The notes beneath the pieces were generated by a model. The model saw nothing but the letters and a program-made list of their open reading frames with translations, was not told where the DNA came from and searched no databases. From the NCBI GenBank assembly GCA_910586835.1, contig CAJUJU010000064.1:1-21179 (forward strand): a DNA stretch of 21,179 bases. Reading direction: 5' to 3'. This document shows positions 1 to 6,391 of the stretch, piece after piece. The position numbers and the translations under genes were made by a program. Origin of the DNA: an uncultured Acetatifactor sp. (lineage in GTDB: Bacteria; Bacillota; Clostridia; Lachnospirales; Lachnospiraceae). Each line of letters starts with the position of its first letter. Position 1 is the first letter of the stretch.

Positions 1-182
1 CGAAGGAGACAGAGCATGGAACGGGGTCTTGTGACCACATGGCGGAGCTGGAGATCGCACTGCGTGGAGGCGGGAGCCTGCGTGTGATGGACTATGCCTC
101 TGCAGGGAAGGAGTGGGAGGAGAGCGGTAAGATCGCCGCCTGGATCCGAACTGTGCCACATGGAAAACTGCCTGAAAAGTAA
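1..182 (+). CDS. 3' end of an unrecognised upstream gene (partial)
   Basis: An open frame with codons starting at position 3 runs in from the left edge and stops at TAA 180-182, giving 59 residues ending in WIRTVPHGKLPEK. It contains no motif that I can assign to a family, although GTGSCDHMAELEIAL and LRVMDYASAGKEW look like ordinary folded enzyme sequence rather than random translation. A strong terminator follows 27 bases later, which supports this being the true end of a gene. Base composition is G+C-rich like the glycosidase genes further right. Membership of the same sugar-utilisation region is only a guess. Confidence 0.6.
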   Translation, partial: KETEHGTGSCDHMAELEIALRGGGSLRVMDYASAGKEWEESGKIAAWIRTVPHGKLPEK

Positions 183-209
183 AGATTGATCTGCGAGAGA
201 AATGGATGG

Positions 210-252
210 GAGGACGTCTGCCTGTGGGGTCAGAGACGTCCTCTTTTATTTT
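210..252 (+). terminator. Rho-independent terminator of the upstream gene
   Basis: A perfect 10-bp stem (GAGGACGTCT 210-219 with AGACGTCCTC 234-243) encloses a 14-base loop and is followed by TTTTATTTT. From here to the first leader repeat at 366 the sequence is A+T-rich, and I see no gene in it. Confidence 0.9.
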
Positions 253-365
253 AATCCATAAGAAAAAGGACTACTTGTTATTTGCAGAAAACAGATAGTA
301 ACAGAAAAAGCTCTATGTAAGTCAGCAATTCTATATAAAAGGTGTGAAAAGGGGGATAATTATGA

Positions 366-409
366 TATAATGTGCTTATTCCTGGAAGAAAGCGGCCGAA
401 TGGCCATCT
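366..409 (+). repeat. Leader/promoter repeat, copy 1 (44 bp)
   Basis: This 44-base segment begins with a consensus -10 box (TATAAT 366-371), followed by GTGCTTATTC and a GGCC-GAAT-GGCC dyad. It is repeated without a mismatch at 436-479, an offset of 70 bases. TGA at 363-365 gives copy 1 an extended -10 (TGnTATAAT). There is no good -35 box 17 bases upstream. It probably is a promoter plus the start of the transcript for the ATPase gene at 502. The 16-base core TATAATGTGCTTATTC occurs again at 3379. Confidence 0.8.
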
Positions 410-411
410 GC

Positions 412-434
412 TGTAAATTGCGGAGCAATTTATA
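412..434 (+). other. Hairpin between the two leader repeats
   Basis: TGTAAATTGC (412-421) pairs with GCAATTTATA (425-434) around a GGA triloop, giving ten pairs including one G-U. It would form in RNA started from copy 1 and lies just upstream of the TATAAT of copy 2, so as DNA it could also be an operator. No U tract follows, so it is not a terminator. Confidence 0.55.
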
Positions 435-435
435 G

Positions 436-479
436 TATAATGTGCTTATTCCTGGAAGAAAGCGGCCGAATGGCCATCT
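436..479 (+). repeat. Leader/promoter repeat, copy 2 (44 bp)
   Basis: This copy is identical to 366-409 and again starts with TATAAT (436-441). It ends 22 bases before the ATPase start codon, so it would give the shorter leader. There is no extended -10 (TAG precedes TATAAT) and no convincing -35 box, so copy 2 may depend on an activator or may be weak compared with copy 1. Confidence 0.8.
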
Positions 480-501
480 TGTCTGATAAAAAGGGGGAAT
501 T

Positions 502-1662
502 ATGGTTAAAAAGTTTTCGGAAATATTTAAACCGGGTACATATCCGCAGAAGACATATGTGTCAAGATATTCCAGGAGTGTGAGATATACTTATGAAGAG
601 CGCTTGAAGCAAAGTCTTTCTATTGACGGATACCTGACTTATATCATAGGACCGTCAAAAATCGGAAAGACAGTATTGTGTGAAACCGTGATTGGACAGA
701 AAAACATGATTTCCATGTCTGGAAACGATTTTGCCAAAGAAACTGATTTCTGGTGGGGAATTGGTAAGAAGGCCGGTATTTCCATGACGGCTGAGATCAG
801 CGAAGAAAAAGCAGCTTATTCTGACAGCGAAAACAGGGCTACAACCGTTACGAAAAACTATATTGCGGCGAAGGATAAGGTAGTGGAATATTTCATTGCA
901 AATGAAAAGGTGCTTGTATTGGATGACTTTCACTATGCGTCGCCGGAAATGCAGTATACGATAGCATGCCAGTTAAAGGAAGTGATTCGCTCAGGGTTTA
1001 AGGCGGTGATTATTTCTCTTCCCTATCGGTCAGATGAAGCCATACGCCTGAATCCGGATCTGACCGGGAGAATATCTGTCATTGAAATAGAGGCTTGGGA
1101 GAAGGACGAGCTGAAAAGAATTGCTGAAAAGGGCTTTGCAGAGCTGAAAATAGAGGTGGAGGACGGTCTGATCCGGCGAATGGCGGAGGAAAGCATTCAA
1201 TCGCCCCAGCTGATGCAGTCTATTTGTTTAAACATCGGTCTTATTGCAGGAGAAAATTTGAAGATTACGGAAGATATTGTAGAGGAAAGCTGCAGGTTTA
1301 CCTGTGTGAATCTTCCCTATGCAGATGTAGTTCGGCTTTTAAAGGCCGGACCGCCGACGAGGGGGCAGCAGAGACTGCAATATCTGCTTTCCGACGGAAG
1401 CAGACGGGATATCTACAGCCTTATTTTAAAAGTGTTGGCAGATAATCCTCCGCTGGTGGAGCTGAGCCTGGACGAATTGTCGGAGAGAGTGAAGGGCAGC
1501 GTAACAGACTGTACTATAAAGCAGCAGAAGATGAAGGATGCGTTAAAGAACTGGCAAAAAGTTCTGGAAACACAGGGAAGCCTGTATCAGGTGCTGGACT
1601 GGAAAGATGATGTAATATATATACTAGACAATATCTTTTTGTTTTATCTCAGATGGAACTAA
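502..1662 (+). CDS. P-loop (AAA+/STAND-like) ATPase
   Basis: This is a 386-residue soluble protein. The start is ATG 502, preceded by AAGGGGG at 491-497. Residues 50-57 (GPSKIGKT) are a Walker A motif and 137-145 (VLVLDDFHY) a Walker B motif with two acidic residues. AVIISLPYRSDEA, about 30 residues later, fits a sensor-1 strand. The second half is helical and ends in a winged-helix-like segment closing with DNIFLFYLRW, a pattern common at the end of ORC/STAND-like ATPase domains. No membrane segment or signal peptide is seen. The stop is 9 bases before the next gene, which encodes a split PD-(D/E)XK nuclease-like protein, so the two form a likely operon and may act together. The gene is A+T-rich (20 of 60 bases are G+C in 481-540, against 37 of 60 in 14761-14820), suggesting acquired DNA. 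A defence or mobile-element role is inference; the biochemical partner is unknown. Confidence 0.8.
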   Translation: MVKKFSEIFKPGTYPQKTYVSRYSRSVRYTYEERLKQSLSIDGYLTYIIGPSKIGKTVLCETVIGQKNMISMSGNDFAKETDFWWGIGKKAGISMTAEISEEKAAYSDSENRATTVTKNYIAAKDKVVEYFIANEKVLVLDDFHYASPEMQYTIACQLKEVIRSGFKAVIISLPYRSDEAIRLNPDLTGRISVIEIEAWEKDELKRIAEKGFAELKIEVEDGLIRRMAEESIQSPQLMQSICLNIGLIAGENLKITEDIVEESCRFTCVNLPYADVVRLLKAGPPTRGQQRLQYLLSDGSRRDIYSLILKVLADNPPLVELSLDELSERVKGSVTDCTIKQQKMKDALKNWQKVLETQGSLYQVLDWKDDVIYILDNIFLFYLRWN

Positions 1663-1671
1663 GGAGGTTCA

Positions 1672-2079
1672 ATGAATATAGAAGAGTGTGTGAAAGACGG
1701 AGAACGCCTTCTGGAAATCCGGGATGTGCAGATACTGAAGACGGATTATGAGAGATGGTGCAGCGAGGTAATGCATTTGTTGAGGCAAAATGAATGTCTG
1801 AAAGAGCAGATGAGAGAGATCAATGTAAAAATGCATTATTCGGAAAATGAATATTCGGAAGAGGACACTGAAAAATCAATCAGAAAGGCTCTGCGTGGTA
1901 CGATTCTGCTTTTACAGGAGATAGGAGAATGTTCTGAGCGTGAGATGTCAAAGAAAACTGCGATTTTGCTGGTGGACAGTGTATTGCGCCATTTTCCTGT
2001 GTTTTTTCGGGCCATGTTTGAAGAAACCCTGCATAAAAGGAGTACTTTGTCACAGGAGGATCTGGGAAAATACAGATAA
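1672..2079 (+). CDS. N-terminal part of a frameshifted PD-(D/E)XK nuclease-like protein
   Basis: ATG 1672 lies 9 bases after the ATPase stop, with AAGGAGG at 1662-1668. The frame gives 135 residues, mostly charged and helical (for example LKEQMREINVKMHYSENEY), with no recognised catalytic motif. It ends early at TAA 2077-2079. Immediately before this stop, a move into the -1 frame continues into IQIKNEYDLQRM and then the nuclease-like domain encoded at 2103-2432. The joined product would be about 253 residues: 133 from this frame, then 120 from the other. Taken alone this part is probably a helical partner-binding or dimerisation region. Either the gene is broken, or the short product is one of two made by programmed frameshifting. 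Confidence 0.65.
   Translation: MNIEECVKDGERLLEIRDVQILKTDYERWCSEVMHLLRQNECLKEQMREINVKMHYSENEYSEEDTEKSIRKALRGTILLLQEIGECSEREMSKKTAILLVDSVLRHFPVFFRAMFEETLHKRSTLSQEDLGKYR
2064..2070 (+). other. Candidate -1 ribosomal slippery heptamer G_GGA_AAA
   Basis: In the upstream frame the codons are CTG GGA AAA TAC AGA TAA. The heptamer GGGAAAA has the X_XXY_YYZ form, and a one-base back-slip gives GGG AAA ATA CAG, which is exactly the frame of the downstream nuclease-like domain. A Shine-Dalgarno-like AGGAGG is at 2054-2059, only 4 bases before the heptamer; this is closer than the roughly 10 bases seen in dnaX-type -1 sites. I see no strong stem-loop just downstream. A simple one-base insertion in this G/A run explains the frames equally well. 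Confidence 0.45.
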
Positions 2080-2102
2080 AGAATGAGTATGATCTGCAGA
2101 GA

Positions 2103-2432
2103 ATGGTATACGCAATGTTACTGCCCATATTTCCGACAGCAAGGACGGAGGTAAACAGCGACAACGGTTACAGCGGTATGCGTGCGGATATCTACTTGGA
2201 AGCGTATGATATTCTTATAGAACTGAAATGTCCGCGCGAAGGATTGCCGGAAAAAGAACTGACAGAGCAGATGGGGGCGGACGGGTTCCTTTATAAAGCG
2301 GATACGGTTTTTTTCCTGGTATATGACAAAAATTGTATCGTAAGGAATCCGGAGGCTTTTGCCAAAGCGTTTAGAAGAAGCAGACAGAGCGACGGGAAAA
2401 TGGTAAAAGCAATTGTAATACAGGGTAAGTAA
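2103..2432 (+). CDS. C-terminal PD-(D/E)XK nuclease-like domain (frame-disrupted)
   Basis: The first ATG in this frame is 2103 (109 residues), but it has no ribosome binding site at the right distance, and recognisable family sequence (IKNEYDLQRM) already starts upstream at about 2070, so it is probably not an independent start. The core reads EVNSDNGYSGMRADIYL, then DILIELKCPRE, then DTVFFLVYDK. The RAD aspartate and the E-x-K of IELK match the PD-(D/E)XK phosphodiesterase active site seen at the C-terminus of many ATPase-linked bacterial proteins of this superfamily. The active-site residues are all present, which argues against long decay. The likely role is DNA cleavage together with the adjacent ATPase. 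Function of the split form is unknown. Confidence 0.65.
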   Translation: MVYAMLLPIFPTARTEVNSDNGYSGMRADIYLEAYDILIELKCPREGLPEKELTEQMGADGFLYKADTVFFLVYDKNCIVRNPEAFAKAFRRSRQSDGKMVKAIVIQGK

Positions 2433-2491
2433 ACATATCCCAGGAGAACCGGGGCAGATTTGTACCCTGGCCTTTGCGGGCGGGAGTTAGC

Positions 2492-3307
2492 ATGGATAAG
2501 ATCAATAAAGAAAGACAGAATGAACTTGAGAGAGATTATGACTCAAGATTTATTGCGGAGCAATATACCAGCGAAGGATATTTTTATCATTTTCACCGTA
2601 ATGTTGAACTATATGGGGTGGTACATGGAATTGTGGCCGTTACCATTGCCGGAGAAACCAGGGTACTGACAGACGGGCAGATTGCAGTCATTGACTGCCT
2701 GGAGAGCCACAGCTACGAGATAGAAGGCCAGGCGGACATTTTCTATTTTCACATAGGAACCCAGTATCTGCGCGAGTTTCGCGCGCTTTATCCACAGAGC
2801 AGGCTGCCGCATTGGTTGATGGATGAGGAGTATAATGAGCTGCTCATGGAAAGAATCCGGCCGGTAATTGGGGGGGATGATAAGCCGCCGGGAGAGATCA
2901 TGGAATTGGCCCGGCATGGAATTGCCTACACGCTTATGGCAGACATTATTGTACACTATGGGGTGGAGAGGCTGGGACATCCCGTGATAGGGGAGAGCGA
3001 CCAGGTTGCAGAAATGATTCAGTATATTTATGAACATTACAAGGAGCCGCTGACACTGGAGGTTCTGTCAAAGGTATTTTTCCTTTCTCCGAAACAGATC
3101 AGCAAGAAGCTTTCCAGGTGGCTGAATGTGGATCTGCGGGCCTTTATCAATGATATTCGGGTACAGCAGGTGGTTCAGATGGCGGACGATCCGAGGCATA
3201 AGGATAAGACGCTGGATGAGCTTATCTACATGAATGGCTTTACAAATCAGCAGACTTTCTGGAGGAGCTACAACAGAACATTTCGCTTTCATCGCTTAAA
3301 CAGATAA
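2492..3307 (+). CDS. AraC-family transcriptional regulator
   Basis: ATG 2492 (271 residues) has GGGAG five bases upstream; a TTG at 2474 in the same frame is less likely. The N-terminal 150 residues fit a cupin-type sugar-sensing domain (HFHRNVELYGVVHGIVAV, then FYFHIGTQYL). The C-terminal 100 residues carry the AraC double helix-turn-helix: PLTLEVLSKVFFLSPKQISKKL from about residue 186, and TLDELIYMNGFTNQQTFWRSYN for the second. The usual ending after the second helix (roughly GxSPxxYR) is replaced by RFHRLNR; the -1 frame there reads SLSSLKQIR, so a late frameshift may have clipped the last helix. The gene is separated by a terminator from the sugar transporter downstream, which it probably controls. 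The 59 bases upstream hold only a weak promoter candidate (TTGTAA 2413, TATCCC 2436), so it may be partly transcribed from the ATPase operon. Confidence 0.85.
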   Translation: MDKINKERQNELERDYDSRFIAEQYTSEGYFYHFHRNVELYGVVHGIVAVTIAGETRVLTDGQIAVIDCLESHSYEIEGQADIFYFHIGTQYLREFRALYPQSRLPHWLMDEEYNELLMERIRPVIGGDDKPPGEIMELARHGIAYTLMADIIVHYGVERLGHPVIGESDQVAEMIQYIYEHYKEPLTLEVLSKVFFLSPKQISKKLSRWLNVDLRAFINDIRVQQVVQMADDPRHKDKTLDELIYMNGFTNQQTFWRSYNRTFRFHRLNR

Positions 3308-3316
3308 GGTTATTTT

Positions 3317-3352
3317 GGAAAGTATTGACGGATCAATACTTTCCATTTTTTT
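3317..3352 (+). terminator. Strong Rho-independent terminator after the regulator gene
   Basis: A perfect 12-bp stem (GGAAAGTATTGA 3317-3328 with TCAATACTTTCC 3333-3344) with loop CGGA is followed by A and seven T. It starts 10 bases after the AraC stop and separates the regulator from the transporter operon. Confidence 0.95.
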
Positions 3353-3378
3353 GCTGCGGAAGACTGCCGTAAATCAGG

Positions 3379-3394
3379 TATAATGTGCTTATTC
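3379..3394 (+). repeat. Third copy of the leader core, TATAATGTGCTTATTC
   Basis: These 16 bases match the first 16 of the repeats at 366 and 436. Looser similarity continues to about 3435: GGAAGCGGC against GGAAGAAAGCGGC, and AGAGGAATTATCG against AGGGGGAATTATGG, the latter being the ATPase start region. TGCCGTAAAT just upstream resembles TGCTGTAAAT before copy 2. A short hairpin (AGCCG 3396-3400, CGGCT 3406-3410) follows the core. It may be a second promoter for the transporter operon or the remnant of a lost gene's leader. Confidence 0.65.
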
Positions 3395-3459
3395 AAGCCG
3401 GGAAGCGGCTGTAATTCAAAAGAAGAGGAATTATCGAATCGAGAAGGCGATTTTTGTTA

Positions 3460-3488
3460 TTGTATTACCTGCCAGGGGAATATACAAT
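3460..3488 (+). promoter_or_regulatory. Sigma-A-like promoter for the transporter operon
   Basis: TTGTAT (3460-3465) and TACAAT (3483-3488) are separated by exactly 17 bases, each differing from consensus at two positions. Transcription would begin near 3495, giving a leader of about 88 bases before the start codon at 3583. The leader ends in a purine-rich stretch with GGGAGG at 3571-3576. Confidence 0.5.
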
Positions 3489-3504
3489 CAAAGTATCATT
3501 TCTT

Positions 3505-3519
3505 TGTTGAAAATTAACA
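3505..3519. promoter_or_regulatory. Operator-like dyad in the transporter leader
   Basis: TGTTGAAAATTAACA is an imperfect 15-base dyad with TGTT/AACA half sites, placed shortly after the predicted start of transcription, where a repressor could block the promoter. It lacks the central CG of a CcpA cre site. No binding protein is implied by the sequence, and it could be chance in A+T-rich DNA. Confidence 0.25.
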
Positions 3520-3582
3520 TTCTTTTTTGCCTTAGAGCCGCCTGATTGTGAAAAAGAGAGAGAAAAGAAAGGGAGGAAAAAA

Positions 3583-5373
3583 ATGGATAAGAAAATACGA
3601 CGGATTTTGTCGGCGATTATGATGCCGACATTGATTATGGGGCTGGCTGCATGTGGAGGTGCACCTGCTGACGGAGCTTCCGGTACGGAAAGCCAGACCT
3701 CACAGGACGGAGAGCGCAGACAGGGCACGGTCAAATTGTCCTTCTGGGCTGAGGTGGGCAGTGCCAATCAGCAGGTACTGCTGGAGGCTGTGGAAAACTT
3801 TAACAATACTCATGAGAATATTGCCGTAACCCTGGTGCCTCAGACTACCGGTTATGCGGCGAATCTATCCGGCGCTCTGCGTGGCAGCAATGTTCCGGAT
3901 GTGGTGATGATCGACGACAAGTACTTCAAAGGATATGTGCAGGAAGGCTACCTGGCAAATCTGGATGAACTGATTGCCAAAGATACAGACTTTTCCTTGG
4001 AAGGAATGTGGGAAAGCGCCGTAAACCGCTTCAGTTTTGACCCGGAAACCGGTTATTCCGGCACAGGCGACCACTACTATGCAGTGCCCGGCGGGAATAA
4101 CCCGACGGTTCTTTTGTATAATGAGACCTTGTTTGCTGAGCAGAACATAAATGTGATCTCTGTGGAGGAAGAGGAGCTGGACGGCTACAACAGTGCTAAC
4201 GGGAGCAGATATCTGGGCCACGGATATTATGTGTATGAAAGTGCGCCTGCGGATGGCCTGAAGGCGGCAGGCGACGGGACATACCGCGTATTCAACAATC
4301 GGATTCCGATGAACTGGGAGGAACTGGTACAGCTCTCCCAGATCTTTACAAAGAGCTATAACAGTTCGTCCTCGTCTAATTTCGGCTTTTTAAACGAGTG
4401 GTGGTTTTCACATGGCTGGTCGGTGGGCGGCGACTGCCTGGAGTGGGATGACACAAGCGGCCAGTATATCTTTAATCTGGGCGACGATTCTCCCAATTAC
4501 CTGGTGACAGGCTCCGAAACCGTTACGGTGAACGGAACCTCCTATCAGGCGGGCGACGTTATTTCCTATGCGGATAAAAATTATGTGAACGGGCATCTGT
4601 CAGACAGCGATATAGCCGGATACATCGGCAGTGAACAGCTCTATGAGCTGCCCTCGATCCGGGATGCTTTCACAGAATTTGTACGTCTTTCACAGACGAC
4701 GGGCCGGACCGTAACAGGGGATGTAAAGGGTTATGGAATTTCTCCTTCTCCTACTACGCTGGGGAATAATTCCAAAGCATCCTATTTTACCACCGGCGAG
4801 GTGGCAACTGTTGTCCTGAGCTGGTCTGAGTGCCGGAATGTGGGCGAAGTGATGAAGACGCTGGGGAAGGAATGGAATGTCGCACCGCTTTATCAGTACC
4901 GGGAATATAATGGAGACGGCAGCATAAAGACGGTAAACGGGACGCCGGTCTGCGGCAGGGAAGCGGGGCACAGCTATATTAACGGTTATGCGGTTCCCGC
5001 CAATGCGAAAAACCAGGAGGCCGCCTGGGAATTTGTGCGGTATATGGCCGGAGAAGAAGGCCAGAGCCGCCTGATGAAGACACAGCTTATCGTGCCAAAT
5101 CAGATCAGCCTGGCAGAGTCGGATGCGTTTTTGCTGGATACGGATAATTATTCCGCGGGCAACAAGGCGGCAGTAGTGGATATGGCTGCCATTGCAAGTG
5201 TGGGTGACTGGTCTTATGTGGAGGACGGCGAATGGATCAACGGCTGGGCTAACATCCTCAATACAAAGGTGCGTGACGGAGATATGACATTGGATGATTT
5301 TTTCTCTGATGCCACAGTGTTGGAAACAAATGAGCTTCTGAAGAAATATACGTCAAAGAAGTACAATAAATAG
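3583..5373 (+). CDS. Sugar ABC transporter solute-binding lipoprotein (CUT1)
   Basis: This 596-residue protein starts at ATG 3583 with GGGAGG six bases upstream. The signal sequence is basic then hydrophobic and ends in a lipobox, LAAC, with cysteine 24 as the lipidation site. The mature part opens with VKLSFWAEVGSANQQVLLEA and later has SNVPDVVMIDD and YNETLF, and near the end AAWEFVRYMAGEEGQ; this pattern is typical of family 1 extracellular solute-binding proteins that deliver oligosaccharides to CUT1 permeases. It is larger than the usual 400-450 residues. The extra length lies mainly between about residues 190 and 360 (Ser-rich SYNSSSSSNFGF, WWFSHGWSVGGDCLEWDD), suggesting an enlarged ligand cleft or a long glycan ligand. 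Two permease genes follow, the first after 15 bases. The substrate is not identifiable from sequence alone. Confidence 0.9.
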   Translation: MDKKIRRILSAIMMPTLIMGLAACGGAPADGASGTESQTSQDGERRQGTVKLSFWAEVGSANQQVLLEAVENFNNTHENIAVTLVPQTTGYAANLSGALRGSNVPDVVMIDDKYFKGYVQEGYLANLDELIAKDTDFSLEGMWESAVNRFSFDPETGYSGTGDHYYAVPGGNNPTVLLYNETLFAEQNINVISVEEEELDGYNSANGSRYLGHGYYVYESAPADGLKAAGDGTYRVFNNRIPMNWEELVQLSQIFTKSYNSSSSSNFGFLNEWWFSHGWSVGGDCLEWDDTSGQYIFNLGDDSPNYLVTGSETVTVNGTSYQAGDVISYADKNYVNGHLSDSDIAGYIGSEQLYELPSIRDAFTEFVRLSQTTGRTVTGDVKGYGISPSPTTLGNNSKASYFTTGEVATVVLSWSECRNVGEVMKTLGKEWNVAPLYQYREYNGDGSIKTVNGTPVCGREAGHSYINGYAVPANAKNQEAAWEFVRYMAGEEGQSRLMKTQLIVPNQISLAESDAFLLDTDNYSAGNKAAVVDMAAIASVGDWSYVEDGEWINGWANILNTKVRDGDMTLDDFFSDATVLETNELLKKYTSKKYNK

Positions 5374-5388
5374 AGAAGGTGATATTTC

Positions 5389-6330
5389 ATGGGGATAAAC
5401 ATAAAACCTGCGGCTTCAAAGGGCCGCAGGGGAATAAAGGGTGAGGCTGTTTTCGGCCTTTGCGCCGCATTGATTCCTCTCATTGGGTGGGTATTGTTTT
5501 CACTGGCGCCCATCGGCATATCCTTTGCCACAATGTTTGTGGATATGCAAGGCTATCGGCTGGAAACGATGGAATGGAATCATTTTGCAAACTTTAAAAC
5601 GGTATTCTGTGATGCGAAATTCTGGCTGTCCTTCCGCATTACTGTGCTCCTGTTGCTGGTGCAGGTGGTTTCTCTTCTGGTGGCGCTCATTACCAGCACG
5701 ATCCTTGCGCAGAATCTGAAGGGTACAAAGGGCTTTGCGGCGTTGTTTTTCGTGCCTTATATCTGTTCCAGCGTGGCCATTACGATTATCTGGATGACAA
5801 TGTTTGACAATAACTATGGGATCATTAATGATATTCTGGTTCGGCTGTTTGGGGAAGGCGGCAGGGTGGAGTGGTACAATCGGGCGATACCTTACTTTTT
5901 CATGATGTTTATCATTATGGCATGGCAGGCGCCGGGATATGGGATCGTCATGTATAAGGCGGCATTTACTGCCGTGCCCGGCGAACTCTACGAGGCGGCA
6001 CGGGTGGATGGAGCGAATAAGTGGGAGCAGTTCTGGCATGTAACCCTTCCGACAATCCGGCCTACCACCTTCTTTCTGGTGATGGCGGGCATCATCAGCG
6101 GCATGCAGGTGTTTGACATTCCCATGCTGCTCTCGCAGGCGCTGGGCAACAGCTGGACCGGTGCGGCAGGGCCTGACGATGCGGGCCTGACCACCATGCT
6201 TTATATTTATAATAAAGGTATTATGTTTAACAATATGCCTGAGGCTGCTGTGATGAGCTTTCTGCTGTTTTTGATTATTGCGGCGCTGACTGTTTTGAAT
6301 TTTCAGGTGAAGAAGAGGGCAGAACTTTGA
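5389..6330 (+). CDS. CUT1 sugar ABC transporter permease (MalF/UgpA type)
   Basis: This 313-residue integral membrane protein is encoded 15 bases after the binding protein, with GAAGGTGA as ribosome binding site. About six hydrophobic segments are visible, beginning with VFGLCAALIPLIGWVLFSLAP and ending with LLFLIIAALTVLNF. The cytoplasmic EAA loop that contacts the ATPase is at about residues 200-220 (YEAARVDGANKWEQFWHVTLP). The N-terminus is short, as in UgpA/LacF-type permeases, without the extra MalF periplasmic loop. It pairs with the permease at 6392. No ATPase gene is present nearby, so a shared MsmK/UgpC-type ATPase encoded elsewhere in the genome is expected. Confidence 0.93.
   Translation: MGINIKPAASKGRRGIKGEAVFGLCAALIPLIGWVLFSLAPIGISFATMFVDMQGYRLETMEWNHFANFKTVFCDAKFWLSFRITVLLLLVQVVSLLVALITSTILAQNLKGTKGFAALFFVPYICSSVAITIIWMTMFDNNYGIINDILVRLFGEGGRVEWYNRAIPYFFMMFIIMAWQAPGYGIVMYKAAFTAVPGELYEAARVDGANKWEQFWHVTLPTIRPTTFFLVMAGIISGMQVFDIPMLLSQALGNSWTGAAGPDDAGLTTMLYIYNKGIMFNNMPEAAVMSFLLFLIIAALTVLNFQVKKRAEL
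5407..5430 (+). other. G+C-rich hairpin at the start of the first permease gene
   Basis: CCTGCGGC (5407-5414) and GCCGCAGG (5423-5430) form a perfect 8-bp stem with an 8-base loop, 18 bases after the permease A of ATG. It lies inside the coding sequence (codons 7-14). It could slow ribosomes or protect the 3' end of the upstream binding-protein message, favouring excess binding protein over permease. Confidence 0.5.
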
Positions 6331-6360
6331 AAGAGAATCATTTTGAAATATCGAATGGTA

Positions 6361-6378
6361 TGCGCGCCAAGGCGAGCA
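6361..6378 (+). other. Intercistronic hairpin abutting the second permease ribosome binding site
   Basis: TGCGCGC and GCGAGCA pair (TGC, one G/A mismatch, CGC; loop CAAG), ending at 6378 directly before the AAGGGGG ribosome binding site (about 6378-6384). Similar hairpins touch the ribosome binding sites at 7372 and 18321. Confidence 0.45.
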
Positions 6379-6391
6379 AGGGGGTATAAGA

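Noticed and set aside
2413..2441. Promoter directly upstream of the AraC gene (TTGTAA, TATCCC)
   Set aside because: The -10 box is poor and the pair lies partly in the nuclease frame; too weak to list as a feature.
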